A DNA stretch of 10,574 nucleotides from Lachnospiraceae bacterium (GCA_900763175.1 CAAFJI010000365.1:1-10574), one strand, 5' to 3'. Shown: positions 1 to 6,713, counted from the first letter of the stretch. The notes: generated by a model from the sequence alone, not told the origin. Translations and numbers: made by a program.

Positions 1-44
1 GACGTTTTTTTCTTCCTAATTCTAAAAAACTATAAAATTTTCTC

Positions 45-73
45 TTGCATTCAAAAATACATAATGCTATAAT
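45..73 (+). promoter_or_regulatory. Sigma-A-type promoter of the liv operon (extended -10)
   Basis: The sequence shows TTGCAT at 45-50, a 17-base spacer and a perfect TATAAT at 68-73, with TG at 65-66 giving an extended -10 (TGCTATAAT). Transcription should start near position 80, leaving a leader of about 140 nt before livJ. The flanks are AT-rich, as expected of a strong clostridial promoter. No clear operator palindrome overlaps it. The assignment is by motif only. Confidence 0.82.
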
Positions 74-79
74 CATTAC

Positions 80-220
80 ATTAAAGTAGTAAAGAGAAGA
101 AGTTATGGAAGCCAAAGCCGGCTGGAGAACCACCAGTGGGCTTTTATATTACCCAGTATCGATGATACCGCAATAGGCAGGATGACAGAAGCTCTTACAG
201 AATTAAGGAGGAGATTTATT
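80..220 (+). promoter_or_regulatory. Structured 5' leader of livJ, possible attenuator
   Basis: The leader contains a hairpin at 114-144: AAAGCC (114-119) pairs with GGCTTT (139-144) and CTGG (122-125) with CCAG (133-136), across a small GG/TG internal loop. It is followed by a short T-rich stretch (TTTTATATT, ending at 150). A second hairpin pairs GTATC (156-160) with GATAC (164-168). The livJ ribosome binding site (AAGGAGGAG) is at 204-212. The first hairpin resembles a weak intrinsic terminator or attenuator. I cannot match the leader to a riboswitch class I know, so regulation is an inference from length and structure. Confidence 0.4.
105..176 (+). CDS. Possible 23-codon upstream ORF (leader peptide candidate)
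   Basis: An ATG at 105 opens a 23-codon frame ending in TAG at 174-176, inside the livJ leader and downstream of the predicted start of transcription. A purine-rich stretch (GAGAAGAAG, about 94-102) could serve as a weak ribosome binding site. The predicted peptide contains Leu-Leu, Val and Ile near its end (GLLYYPVSMIP), and its Thr-Thr to Leu-Leu codons lie on the 3' arm of the 114-144 hairpin. Translation could therefore alter folding, as in amino-acid attenuators. There is no long run of branched-chain codons, and a 23-codon ORF can easily arise by chance. Confidence 0.2.
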   Translation: MEAKAGWRTTSGLLYYPVSMIPQ

Positions 221-1381
221 ATGAGGAATCTGAAAAAAGTACTCAGCATTACTGCAGCCGCAGCAATGGCAGTATCCACAGTAACACCAGTATCTGTATT
301 TGCAGACAGCGAGGAAACCTTCAAGATTGGTGTCATCGGACCTATGACTGGAGATTATGCACAGTATGGTACAGGCGTATATAACGCAGTCAAGATTGCA
401 GCAGACGAGATCAATGCCAACGGTGGATTCAACGGATATCAGGTTGAGATTCTTGATGCAGGTGATGATCAGGGAGATCCTGAGAAGGCAGTTAACGCAT
501 ACAATGATCTTCTTGATAAGGGAATGCAGATGCTTTGCGGAACTGTTACATCCGGTGCTTGTATTGCTGTAGGTGCCGAAGCTGCAGAAAGCACATTCCT
601 CTTTACACCATCTGCAACAGCAGTGGACAGCATCACAGCAGGTGATAACGAGTTTCGTATGTGCTTCACAGACCCAATGCAGGGAACTAAATCTGCTGAA
701 TACATTTCTGAGAACGGACTTGCTACAAAGGTAGCTACTCTGTACGATTCCATGGCAGACTACAACTCAGGTGTACACGATGCATTCGTTGCAGCTTGCG
801 ATGAGTATGGCCTTGAGGTTGTAGCTGATGAAGCTTATACAACAGATAACAACACAGACTTCTCTGTACAGCTTGGTAAGATCAAAGACAGTGGCGCAGA
901 GCTTCTGTTCCTTCCAAACTACTATTCTGACAATGCTCTGATTCTTCAGCAGGCTCATGACCTTGGACTTGACATGAAGATCTTCGGTGTTGATGGTATG
1001 GACGGTATTCTGAATGTTGAGAACTTTGATACATCCCTTGCAGAGGGCGTTATGCTTCTGACACCATTCTCTGCTACAGGTGATGATGAGAAAACTGTAA
1101 ACTTTGTTAAAGCTTATGGTGATGCAAACAATGGCGAGACACCAAACCAGTTCGCAGCTGATGCATACGATGTTATCTATGCGATGAAAGCAGCAGCTGA
1201 TGATGCAGGTATCACACCAGATATGTCCAATGAGGACATCAGCGCAGCTCTTTCCGCTTCCATGCTGAACATTTCTGTTGATGGTCTTACAGGAGAAGCA
1301 AAATGGACAGAGGATGGCGAGTGTGATAAAGCACCTAAGGCTTATGTGATCAAAGATGGTGTTTACGCATCCATGGAGTAA
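221..1381 (+). CDS. livJ: Branched-chain amino acid ABC transporter, substrate-binding protein (LivJ/LivK type)
   Basis: This 386-aa extracytoplasmic binding protein captures substrate, probably Leu/Ile/Val or a related amino acid, for the LivHMGF importer encoded downstream. ATG at 221 is chosen over an in-frame ATG at 182 because AAGGAGGAG lies at 204-212 and a signal peptide then starts exactly at the N-terminus (MRNLKK, hydrophobic residues 7-27). The mature part has the type I periplasmic-binding fold of the family: IGVIGPMTG (36-44), the GTVTSGACIAVGAEAA region (107-122) with FTPSATA (128-134), and GVDGMDG (256-262). An Asp at 258 sits where E. coli LivJ has the Glu that contacts the ligand amino group. 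Unusually for a Gram-positive binding protein, there is no lipobox cysteine. The signal ends in VFA (26-28), a signal peptidase I site. The family is certain, the exact ligand is not. Confidence 0.95.
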   Translation: MRNLKKVLSITAAAAMAVSTVTPVSVFADSEETFKIGVIGPMTGDYAQYGTGVYNAVKIAADEINANGGFNGYQVEILDAGDDQGDPEKAVNAYNDLLDKGMQMLCGTVTSGACIAVGAEAAESTFLFTPSATAVDSITAGDNEFRMCFTDPMQGTKSAEYISENGLATKVATLYDSMADYNSGVHDAFVAACDEYGLEVVADEAYTTDNNTDFSVQLGKIKDSGAELLFLPNYYSDNALILQQAHDLGLDMKIFGVDGMDGILNVENFDTSLAEGVMLLTPFSATGDDEKTVNFVKAYGDANNGETPNQFAADAYDVIYAMKAAADDAGITPDMSNEDISAALSASMLNISVDGLTGEAKWTEDGECDKAPKAYVIKDGVYASME

Positions 1382-1404
1382 TTCTGAAAAAGTATATAGG
1401 ACAT

Positions 1405-1479
1405 TTCCCTGATTGCGCAGGGGATGGCCGTTAAGCAAAGGGGAGACGGTTACCTGTGAGGTCCGTCTCCCCCTTTGCT
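1405..1479 (+). promoter_or_regulatory. Two intercistronic stem-loops after livJ (partial terminator or mRNA stabiliser)
   Basis: Just after the livJ stop there is a 7-bp hairpin (1405-1411 with 1418-1424, loop ATTGCG). It is followed by a much stronger one: AGCAAAGGGGAGACGG (1434-1449) pairs with 1463-1479 with one bulged C, and a small extra ACCT/AGGT stem tops it. The second hairpin lacks a proper T-run (TATTATGG follows), so it is unlikely to stop all transcripts. Hairpins after binding-protein genes commonly protect the upstream message or reduce downstream read-through, giving excess binding protein. That role is inferred here from position. Confidence 0.6.
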
Positions 1480-1501
1480 ATTATGGAAAACAGTATGATG
1501 G

Positions 1502-1553
1502 GAGCGTGTCTGAAAATTTACTTCCTGTGGGGAATAAATTTTCAAATACGCTC
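1502..1553 (+). repeat. Long palindromic stem-loop upstream of livH (REP-like candidate)
   Basis: GAGCGT (1502-1507) pairs with ACGCTC (1548-1553). After a short imperfect stretch, TGAAAATTTA (1511-1520) pairs perfectly with TAAATTTTCA (1535-1544), and TTCC/GGAA (1522-1525 with 1531-1534) closes a TGTGG loop. The 52-nt element ends 33 nt before the livH start and codes for nothing evident. No second copy is visible in this window. Its compact, near-perfect form suggests either an mRNA processing or stability element or a copy of an interspersed palindromic repeat. Confidence 0.5.
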
Positions 1554-1586
1554 ATGGAAAGAGAAAAACCAATTAAGAGGTGCATT

Positions 1587-2471
1587 ATGAGTTTTATTTC
1601 CTATTTAAAAGACGGTATCAGCCTGGGAAGTATCTATGCGATTATTGCTCTTGGCTATACAATGGTATATGGTATTGCAAAAATGCTGAATTTTGCACAT
1701 GGTGATGTTATTATGGTCGGCGCATTTGTAATTCTTACAGCGGTTACAAAAGCCAGCCTGTCACCATTTCTGGCAATCGTGCTTTCCGTTGTGATTTGTA
1801 CGGTAATGGGTGTTGTAATTGAGTCTGTTGCCTACAGACCCCTTAGAAAAGCATCTTCTAATCTGGCAGTTCTGATCACTGCAATCGGTGTCAGTTATCT
1901 GCTGCAGAACCTGGCTCTTCTGATTTTCGGAGCAGATGCAAAGAGCTTTGTACCGGTTATCAATGTTCCGACTCTGAATTTATTTGACGGACAGCTTCAG
2001 ATCAAAGGTATTACGATTGTTACTATCCTGGCCTGTATCGTGATCATGGTAGGCCTTCAACTTTTCGTAAAGAAAACAAAACCAGGCCGTGCCATGCAGG
2101 CTGTTTCTGAGGACCGTGATGCTGCACAGCTCATGGGTATCAATGTAAACGGAACTATTTCCCTGACCTTTGCTATTGGTTCCGGACTTGCTGCTATTGC
2201 AGGCCTGCTTCTTTGCTCAGCATATCCGACCTTGACTCCTTATACAGGAGCTATGCCTGGAATCAAGGCATTTGTAGCAGCTGTATTTGGAGGAATCGGT
2301 TCTATTCCAGGAGCAATGGTAGGTGGAATCCTTCTTGGCGTCATTGAGATCTTTAGTAAAGCATACATTTCTTCACAGGTTGCAGATGCCCTCGTATTTG
2401 CAGTTCTGATTGTTGTGCTTCTTGTAAAACCGTCTGGATTGTTCGGCAAGAACATTCAGGAGAAAGTATGA
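1587..2471 (+). CDS. livH: Branched-chain amino acid ABC transporter permease LivH
   Basis: This 294-aa integral membrane protein is one of the two permease subunits of the Liv/HAAT importer and forms the translocation channel with LivM. ATG at 1587 is preceded by AAGAGGTG (1575-1582). An open frame runs upstream to 1413, but it crosses the hairpin region and has no good ribosome binding site, so that extension is rejected. Family signatures are visible: GSIYAIIALGYTMVYGI near 14-30, LNFAHGD (34-40), and the cytoplasmic coupling loop GRAMQAVSEDRDAAQLMGI (167-185), which docks on the ATPases. Multiple hydrophobic segments span the chain and it ends in KPSGLFGK, also typical. Length is normal for LivH. 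Its stop is separated from livM by only a few bases, so translation is probably coupled. Confidence 0.95.
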   Translation: MSFISYLKDGISLGSIYAIIALGYTMVYGIAKMLNFAHGDVIMVGAFVILTAVTKASLSPFLAIVLSVVICTVMGVVIESVAYRPLRKASSNLAVLITAIGVSYLLQNLALLIFGADAKSFVPVINVPTLNLFDGQLQIKGITIVTILACIVIMVGLQLFVKKTKPGRAMQAVSEDRDAAQLMGINVNGTISLTFAIGSGLAAIAGLLLCSAYPTLTPYTGAMPGIKAFVAAVFGGIGSIPGAMVGGILLGVIEIFSKAYISSQVADALVFAVLIVVLLVKPSGLFGKNIQEKV

Positions 2472-2481
2472 GGTGGCCAAT

Positions 2482-3555
2482 ATGAAGAAAAGTATGAACA
2501 AAACAACGAAAAACAATTTTATTACATATGCAATGGTAATCGCCATCTTTGTAGTAGTACAGCTTCTTTCCTCCACAGGAAATCTGTCCAGGCTTCTCAC
2601 CGGACTTCTGGTACCAATCTGTGTGTACACCATCGCATCTTTGTCTCTGAACCTGGTTGTCGGTTATTCAGGAGAGCTGAGCCTTGGCCATGCTGGTTTT
2701 ATGTGTGTAGGAGCTTATTCCAGTGCCCTGTTTTCCCATATTACCAGTGATGTGATTCCTTCTGTGCCAAGACTGATCCTTGCTCTTTTGGTAGGAGCAG
2801 TTGTTGCTGCGGTTTTTGGCGTACTCATCGGAATTCCGGTACTGAGACTTCGTGGTGACTATCTTGCTATCGTAACTCTGGCTTTTGGTGAGATCATTAA
2901 GAATCTGATTAATATTTTGTATGTTGGTATAGATGACAAGGGTCTTCACGTTGCCACAAGTGCAGCCAATCTTCACCTGGATCCAGGAGGAAAACAGATC
3001 ATCAAGGGTGCCCTTGGTGTTGCAGGAACAGCAACTCTGTACAAGGATATTAAGGGGTATTTCTTCCTCATTGGTGTTATTTTAATTCTCATTGCTCTGT
3101 TTATTATACAGAACCTGGTAAACTCCAGAAGCGGCCGTGCTATCACGTCTACCCGTGACAACCGCATCGCAGCAGAATCCATTGGCATCAACGTAACGAA
3201 GAATAAGCTTCTTGCATTTACTGTTTCCGCAGCGATTGCCGGTGTGGCTGGTGTACTTTATGCACACAACCTTTCCATGCTGAAGGTTTCCATTTTCGAT
3301 TATAATATGTCAATTACCATCCTGGTATACGTTATCCTTGGAGGTATGGGGAATCTTCGCGGAAGTATTATCGCAACTATCGTGCTCTATGCACTTCCTG
3401 AGCTCCTTCGCGGATTCTCTACATACCGTATGCTGATCTACGCAATCGTAATGATCGCAATGATGCTCTTCAACTGGGCTCCTGCAGCAAGAGATTTCAG
3501 AAGCCGTCTTGTCGAAAAGATCAAAGGTCATGGCAAAGAAAAGGAGGCAGCTTAA
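2482..3555 (+). CDS. livM: Branched-chain amino acid ABC transporter permease LivM
   Basis: This is the second permease subunit of the importer, 357 aa and strongly hydrophobic, with a short basic N-terminus (MKKSMNKTTK) before the first membrane segment (about 13-30). Diagnostic stretches are GYSGELSLGHAGF (61-73), LRLRGDYLAIVTLAFGEI (121-138) and the coupling loop GRAITSTRDNRIAAESIGI (218-236), matching the LivH loop in kind. The start is ambiguous: ATG 2482 has AGGTGG at 2471-2476, while an in-frame GTG at 2473 has AGGAG at 2458-2462 and would add three residues. I prefer the ATG. The gene lies directly after livH, and its last codons carry the AAGGAGG (3541-3547) that serves livG. Confidence 0.94.
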   Translation: MKKSMNKTTKNNFITYAMVIAIFVVVQLLSSTGNLSRLLTGLLVPICVYTIASLSLNLVVGYSGELSLGHAGFMCVGAYSSALFSHITSDVIPSVPRLILALLVGAVVAAVFGVLIGIPVLRLRGDYLAIVTLAFGEIIKNLINILYVGIDDKGLHVATSAANLHLDPGGKQIIKGALGVAGTATLYKDIKGYFFLIGVILILIALFIIQNLVNSRSGRAITSTRDNRIAAESIGINVTKNKLLAFTVSAAIAGVAGVLYAHNLSMLKVSIFDYNMSITILVYVILGGMGNLRGSIIATIVLYALPELLRGFSTYRMLIYAIVMIAMMLFNWAPAARDFRSRLVEKIKGHGKEKEAA

Positions 3556-3557
3556 TT

Positions 3558-4316
3558 ATGGCAATGTTAGAAGTAAATAATCTGTCAATTCAGTTTGGCG
3601 GTCTTCACGCTGTAGATAATTTTCATATGAAAATTGAAAAAGGCGAACTTTATGGTCTGATTGGACCAAATGGTGCGGGAAAAACAACGGTATTTAACCT
3701 TCTTACAGGCGTTTATAAGCCAACAGAGGGAATCATTAAGCTGGATAACCAGGATATAACAGGAAAAAGTATTATTGACATTAATAAAGCAGGTATTGCA
3801 CGTACCTTCCAGAATATTCGTCTTTTCAAGGATATGACTGTGCTGGATAATGTAAAGGTAGGTCTGCACAACCGTCATAAGTATTCCACCCTTACCGGAA
3901 TTTTAAGACTTCCCAAATATTTTAAGGTGGAAAAAGAGATGAATGAGCGTGCAATGGAAATCCTGAAGGTATTTAACCTGGATCAGGAAGCTGCTCTTCT
4001 GGCTGGAAATCTTCCCTATGGTAAACAGCGTAAGCTGGAGATTGCCAGAGCGCTTGCTACAGATCCCAAGCTCCTTCTGCTGGATGAGCCGGCAGCTGGT
4101 ATGAACCCCAATGAAACACAGGAGCTGATGGATACCATTCGTTTTGTAAGGGATCATTTCAATATGACAATCCTGCTTATTGAACATGATATGAAGCTGG
4201 TTGGCGGTATCTGTGAGGAACTGACTGTTCTGAACTTCGGACAGGTGCTTTGCCAGGGTGAGACAGCGAAGGTTCTGAAAGACCCGGCAGTTGTCACTGC
4301 ATATCTGGGCGCATAA
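3558..4316 (+). CDS. livG: Branched-chain amino acid ABC transporter ATP-binding protein LivG
   Basis: This 252-aa cytoplasmic ATPase is one of two that power the Liv importer. The ABC motifs appear in order: Walker A GPNGAGKT (36-43), Q-loop Gln in ARTFQN (Q85), a signature region NLPYGKQRK (151-159) in place of canonical LSGGQ, as usual for LivG, Walker B LLLLDEP (172-178), and the switch His in LLIEHD (H210). The AAGMNP following Walker B is also characteristic of the LivG family. ATG 3558 follows the livM stop by two bases and is served by AAGGAGG at 3541-3547 inside livM. The stop codon overlaps the livF ribosome binding site. Nothing essential is missing. Confidence 0.96.
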   Translation: MAMLEVNNLSIQFGGLHAVDNFHMKIEKGELYGLIGPNGAGKTTVFNLLTGVYKPTEGIIKLDNQDITGKSIIDINKAGIARTFQNIRLFKDMTVLDNVKVGLHNRHKYSTLTGILRLPKYFKVEKEMNERAMEILKVFNLDQEAALLAGNLPYGKQRKLEIARALATDPKLLLLDEPAAGMNPNETQELMDTIRFVRDHFNMTILLIEHDMKLVGGICEELTVLNFGQVLCQGETAKVLKDPAVVTAYLGA

Positions 4317-4329
4317 GGAGGAAATAAAA

Positions 4330-5040
4330 ATGGCAATGTTGGAAGTAAAAGATTTGCACGTATATTACGGTGTGATCCAGGCTTTAAAGGGAGTTTCCTT
4401 TGAAGTAAATCAGGGAGAGGTTATTGCTCTGATCGGTGCCAATGGTGCAGGAAAAACAACTACACTGCAGACACTGACAGGTCTTTTAAGCGCAAAAGAG
4501 GGCTCCGTTGTTTTTGAAGGAAAGGATATTACCAGGGTTCCGGCACACAAGATCGTAGAGATGGGAATTGCCCATGTACCGGAAGGACGCAGGGTATTTG
4601 CAGATCTCAGCGTATATGAGAACCTGATCATGGGTGCTTACACAAGAAAGGATAAGGCTGAAATCCAGGAAAGCCTTGCAGGTGTCTACAAGAGATTTCC
4701 AAGACTTGAAGAACGTAAAGGGCAGCGTGCTGGCACGCTGTCAGGTGGTGAGCAGCAGATGCTTGCCATGGGCCGTGCCCTTATGAGCAAACCGAGACTG
4801 ATCGTAATGGATGAACCATCTATGGGGCTTTCTCCTATTTTCGTAAATGAGATTTTTGATATTATCCGTGTGGTAAGTGAAGGTGGCACAACTGTACTTC
4901 TGGTAGAGCAGAATGCGAAGAAAGCTCTTTCCATTGCAGACCGTGCTTATGTTCTTGAGACTGGTAAGATCACTATGAGTGGAAAGGCAAGTGACCTTCT
5001 TAATGATGAGGCAGTACAGAAGGCTTATCTTGGAGAGTAA
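4330..5040 (+). CDS. livF: Branched-chain amino acid ABC transporter ATP-binding protein LivF
   Basis: This 236-aa protein is the second ATPase of the Liv importer and pairs with LivG. It shows Walker A GANGAGKT (36-43), the LivF-type VPEGRR (83-88) at the Q-loop position, canonical signature LSGGE (137-141), Walker B LIVMDEP (157-163) and LVEQNA (191-196), where Gln replaces the usual switch His, a normal trait of LivF. The start is ATG 4330, preceded by AAGGAGG (4315-4321) overlapping the livG stop. An in-frame ATG at 4291 inside livG lacks such a site. The first six residues equal those of LivG (MAMLEV), and the DNA there is nearly identical too. The length is typical. Confidence 0.96.
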   Translation: MAMLEVKDLHVYYGVIQALKGVSFEVNQGEVIALIGANGAGKTTTLQTLTGLLSAKEGSVVFEGKDITRVPAHKIVEMGIAHVPEGRRVFADLSVYENLIMGAYTRKDKAEIQESLAGVYKRFPRLEERKGQRAGTLSGGEQQMLAMGRALMSKPRLIVMDEPSMGLSPIFVNEIFDIIRVVSEGGTTVLLVEQNAKKALSIADRAYVLETGKITMSGKASDLLNDEAVQKAYLGE

Positions 5041-5057
5041 GGGCTGTAGAAATTTTT

Positions 5058-5084
5058 CCGGTCAGGGATTCCTGTTTTGACCGG
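5058..5084 (+). promoter_or_regulatory. Intercistronic hairpin between livF and the kinase-like gene
   Basis: CCGGTCA (5058-5064) pairs perfectly with TGACCGG (5078-5084) over a 13-base loop. The T-run lies before the stem (5053-5057), not after it, so this is not a standard terminator on the + strand. It probably shapes or stabilises the liv message rather than ending it. The next gene's AAGGAGGAG follows closely at 5091-5099. Confidence 0.45.
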
Positions 5085-5103
5085 TGTAATAAGGAGGAGA
5101 GAA

Positions 5104-5727
5104 ATGGACAATTTCGTAATTACCATTGCAAGACAGTACGGAAGCGGTGGACGTACCGTGGGTGAAATGCTTGCGAAGAAATTAGGGATTGGATATTACG
5201 ACAAGGATATTATCCGTATGGCGTCCGAGGACAGCGGAATCCACGAAACTCTTTTTGGAAGGGTAGATGAGTATTCCAGTGCCAGAAAGCCGCTTTTCGG
5301 AAAGAACGGAATCTACAGCGGTGAGCTGATTCCGCCTCAGAGTAAGGATTTTACCTCTGATGAGAATCTGTTTAATTTTCAGGCGAAGATCATTCGTGAG
5401 CTGGCAGAAAAGGAGTCCTGCGTAATCATTGGCAGATGCTCCAATTTCATTTTGAAGGATTATCCGAATGTCCTTCGTGTGTTCATCCATGCTGACTGGA
5501 ATTTCCGCATAGAAAAAGCCACTGAGAAATTAAGCATGAGCACAAAGGAAATCGAGAAATTCCTGACTAAGGATGACAGGCGTAAGGATGAGTATTACCG
5601 CAGATTTACAGGTCAGGAGTGGAAGGATGCCACACAGTATGATCTGTGTCTGGACAGCAGCAAGCTTGGCTATGACAAGTGCATCGAAGAAATTGAAAAT
5701 CAGTTGAATCTGTTGAAAAAGAAATAA
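5104..5727 (+). CDS. Cytidylate kinase-like family protein
   Basis: This 207-aa cytoplasmic protein resembles the cytidylate-kinase-like family (Cytidylate_kin2) found widely in clostridia. Visible traits are ITIARQYGSGGRTVGEMLAKKLG (6-28, broken P-loop GSGGRTVG at 13-20), YYDKDII (31-37), CVIIGRCSNFIL (106-117), a charged lid-like DDRRKDEYYRRFTG (157-170) and YDLCLDSSKLG (179-189). The P-loop lacks the classical Lys-Gly/Thr of true CMP kinases, and the substrate of this family is not settled. I infer a nucleotide-binding kinase fold but no definite reaction. ATG 5104 is set by AAGGAGGAG at 5091-5099, 63 bases after livF with no terminator between, so it is likely read through from the liv operon. 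Confidence 0.85.
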   Translation: MDNFVITIARQYGSGGRTVGEMLAKKLGIGYYDKDIIRMASEDSGIHETLFGRVDEYSSARKPLFGKNGIYSGELIPPQSKDFTSDENLFNFQAKIIRELAEKESCVIIGRCSNFILKDYPNVLRVFIHADWNFRIEKATEKLSMSTKEIEKFLTKDDRRKDEYYRRFTGQEWKDATQYDLCLDSSKLGYDKCIEEIENQLNLLKKK

Positions 5728-5733
5728 AGAGAA

Positions 5734-5749
5734 TCCTGTGAGAACAGGG
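5734..5749 (+). promoter_or_regulatory. Small GNRA-loop hairpin after the kinase-like gene
   Basis: CCTGT (5735-5739) and ACAGG (5744-5748) form a short stem closed by a GAGA tetraloop, with a T·G pair at its base. No T-run follows, so this is not an evident terminator. A second possible stem pairs GCGCC (5756-5760) with GGCGC (5784-5788). Their role is unknown. Confidence 0.25.
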
Positions 5750-5831
5750 CATGAGGCGCCGGGCGTATGAAAAGTACAGCTTTGGCGCTTCTTATATGGA
5801 AAAAAGAGTCATATATTATCAGGAAGGACAG

Positions 5832-6581
5832 ATGTCAGGCGAGGTGCAGATGAAGAGAAAATGGAGACATCTGGTAATGAAACTGGAAGTTTTGGGACTT
5901 GCGATTTTGTGCATACAGCTTGGGATAAAAAGAACAGAAGCAAAGAAATATGGAAACAGGGGTGAGAACATAGTGGAAGTGAGCCGGCATATGCAGGCTG
6001 ATAAGAAAAGAGGAGAGATAGTTCAGGCACCTAGAATCGCTCTTACCTTTGACGATGGTCCAAGCAGCAAATATACGCCTCTTCTTCTGGAGGGATTGAA
6101 GAAAAGGGAGGTACACGCTACTTTTTTTCTCATAGGACAGAATATAGAGGGAAATGAGGAGCTGGTGGGACAGATCCAGGAAGAAGGACATCTGATTGGA
6201 AATCATACCTATCATCATGTGGAGCTGGATAAAATAACAGCAGATCAGGCAACAAAGGAAATAGAGGATACCAATAAAGAAATTTATGAAATAACCGGTG
6301 AATATCCTTCTTATGTGCGTCCGCCTTATGGAGTCTGGAAAAAGAATCTGGATTTTGAGGTAACAATGTGCCCGGTTTTGTGGGACATTGATACTTTGGA
6401 CTGGAAAAGCCAGAATGTGGAGTCTGTTTTGCAAATTGTCCTGACACAGGCAGAGGATGGAGCAATCATTTTGATGCATGATTCCTATAGGAGCTCTGTA
6501 AATGCGGCTCTTCGGATCGTGGATCTTCTGAAAGGTCAGGGATATGAGTTTGTAACTGTGGATAAACTGATCACATTGTAA
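5832..6581 (+). CDS. Membrane-anchored polysaccharide deacetylase (NodB domain)
   Basis: This protein of about 249 aa is a carbohydrate esterase family 4 deacetylase, probably acting on peptidoglycan or another wall glycan outside the cell. A basic N-terminus (MKRKWRHLVMK) and one hydrophobic segment (about 19-31) suggest a signal anchor. The NodB domain begins near residue 68 with all five motifs: TFDDGP (72-77), metal-binding HTYHH (125-129), RPPYG (163-167), DIDTLDW (185-191) and LMHD (214-217). It should thus be catalytically competent. The start is uncertain. ATG 5832 is preferred for AGGAAGG at 5821-5827. ATG 5850 (GAGGTG at 5841-5846) and ATG 5751 (no clear site) are in the same frame. 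The target (N-acetylmuramic acid, N-acetylglucosamine or other) cannot be read from sequence. Confidence 0.88.
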   Translation: MSGEVQMKRKWRHLVMKLEVLGLAILCIQLGIKRTEAKKYGNRGENIVEVSRHMQADKKRGEIVQAPRIALTFDDGPSSKYTPLLLEGLKKREVHATFFLIGQNIEGNEELVGQIQEEGHLIGNHTYHHVELDKITADQATKEIEDTNKEIYEITGEYPSYVRPPYGVWKKNLDFEVTMCPVLWDIDTLDWKSQNVESVLQIVLTQAEDGAIILMHDSYRSSVNAALRIVDLLKGQGYEFVTVDKLITL

Positions 6582-6653
6582 AATAAATTTACCATTACTG
6601 TTTCTCGGTAACATTCCGCAAGGCATTTCTTGTGAGCAAAGTTCGCAGAAAAC

Positions 6654-6713
6654 CCGGAAATTGCGGCGCAAAGTGTGTTACTGGTCACGGAGTGAACCAT
6701 ATCAATTTACCGG
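6654..6713 (+). repeat. Structured inverted repeat in the gap before rarA
   Basis: The 234-nt stretch 6582-6815 has no convincing gene. Within it, CCGGAAATTG (6654-6663) pairs with CAATTT-CCGG (6703-6713, one bulged A at 6709). The enclosed region contains a further hairpin, GGTCAC (6683-6688) with GTGAACC (6692-6698, one bulge). A competing small stem is TTGC/GCAA (6661-6671). Weaker stems occur at 6589-6611 and 6617-6634. None has a terminal T-run, so no intrinsic terminator for the deacetylase gene is evident. Confidence 0.35.

Noticed and set aside
1..16. GACG followed by seven Ts at the left edge could be the tail of an upstream terminator.
   Set aside because: The stem would lie outside the window, so it cannot be supported.
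155..172. GATGATACCGC resembles the T-box antiterminator motif (GGTGGTACCGCG).
   Set aside because: The tRNA-acceptor-pairing TGGN bulge is not matched, the bases form their own local hairpin (156-168), and the 75 nt upstream are too short and lack a recognisable Stem I with AGTA/GNTG elements.
767..1438. A 223-codon open frame antisense to livJ.
   Set aside because: It is a shadow of livJ, Cys/Ile-rich from reversed codons and without family resemblance.
1413..1586. Open frame extending livH upstream by 58 codons.
   Set aside because: It runs through two large hairpins, lacks a ribosome binding site at its start, and the added residues do not resemble a LivH N-terminus. ATG 1587 has a good site.
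5053..5084. Hairpin after livF as an intrinsic terminator of the liv operon.
   Set aside because: The T-run precedes the stem rather than following it, and the next gene's ribosome binding site comes immediately after, so termination is not supported.
5835..6671. Long open frame (278 codons) antisense to the polysaccharide deacetylase.
   Set aside because: The + strand carries all five NodB motifs in frame. The antisense product shows no recognisable domain and no ribosome binding site, so it is a shadow.
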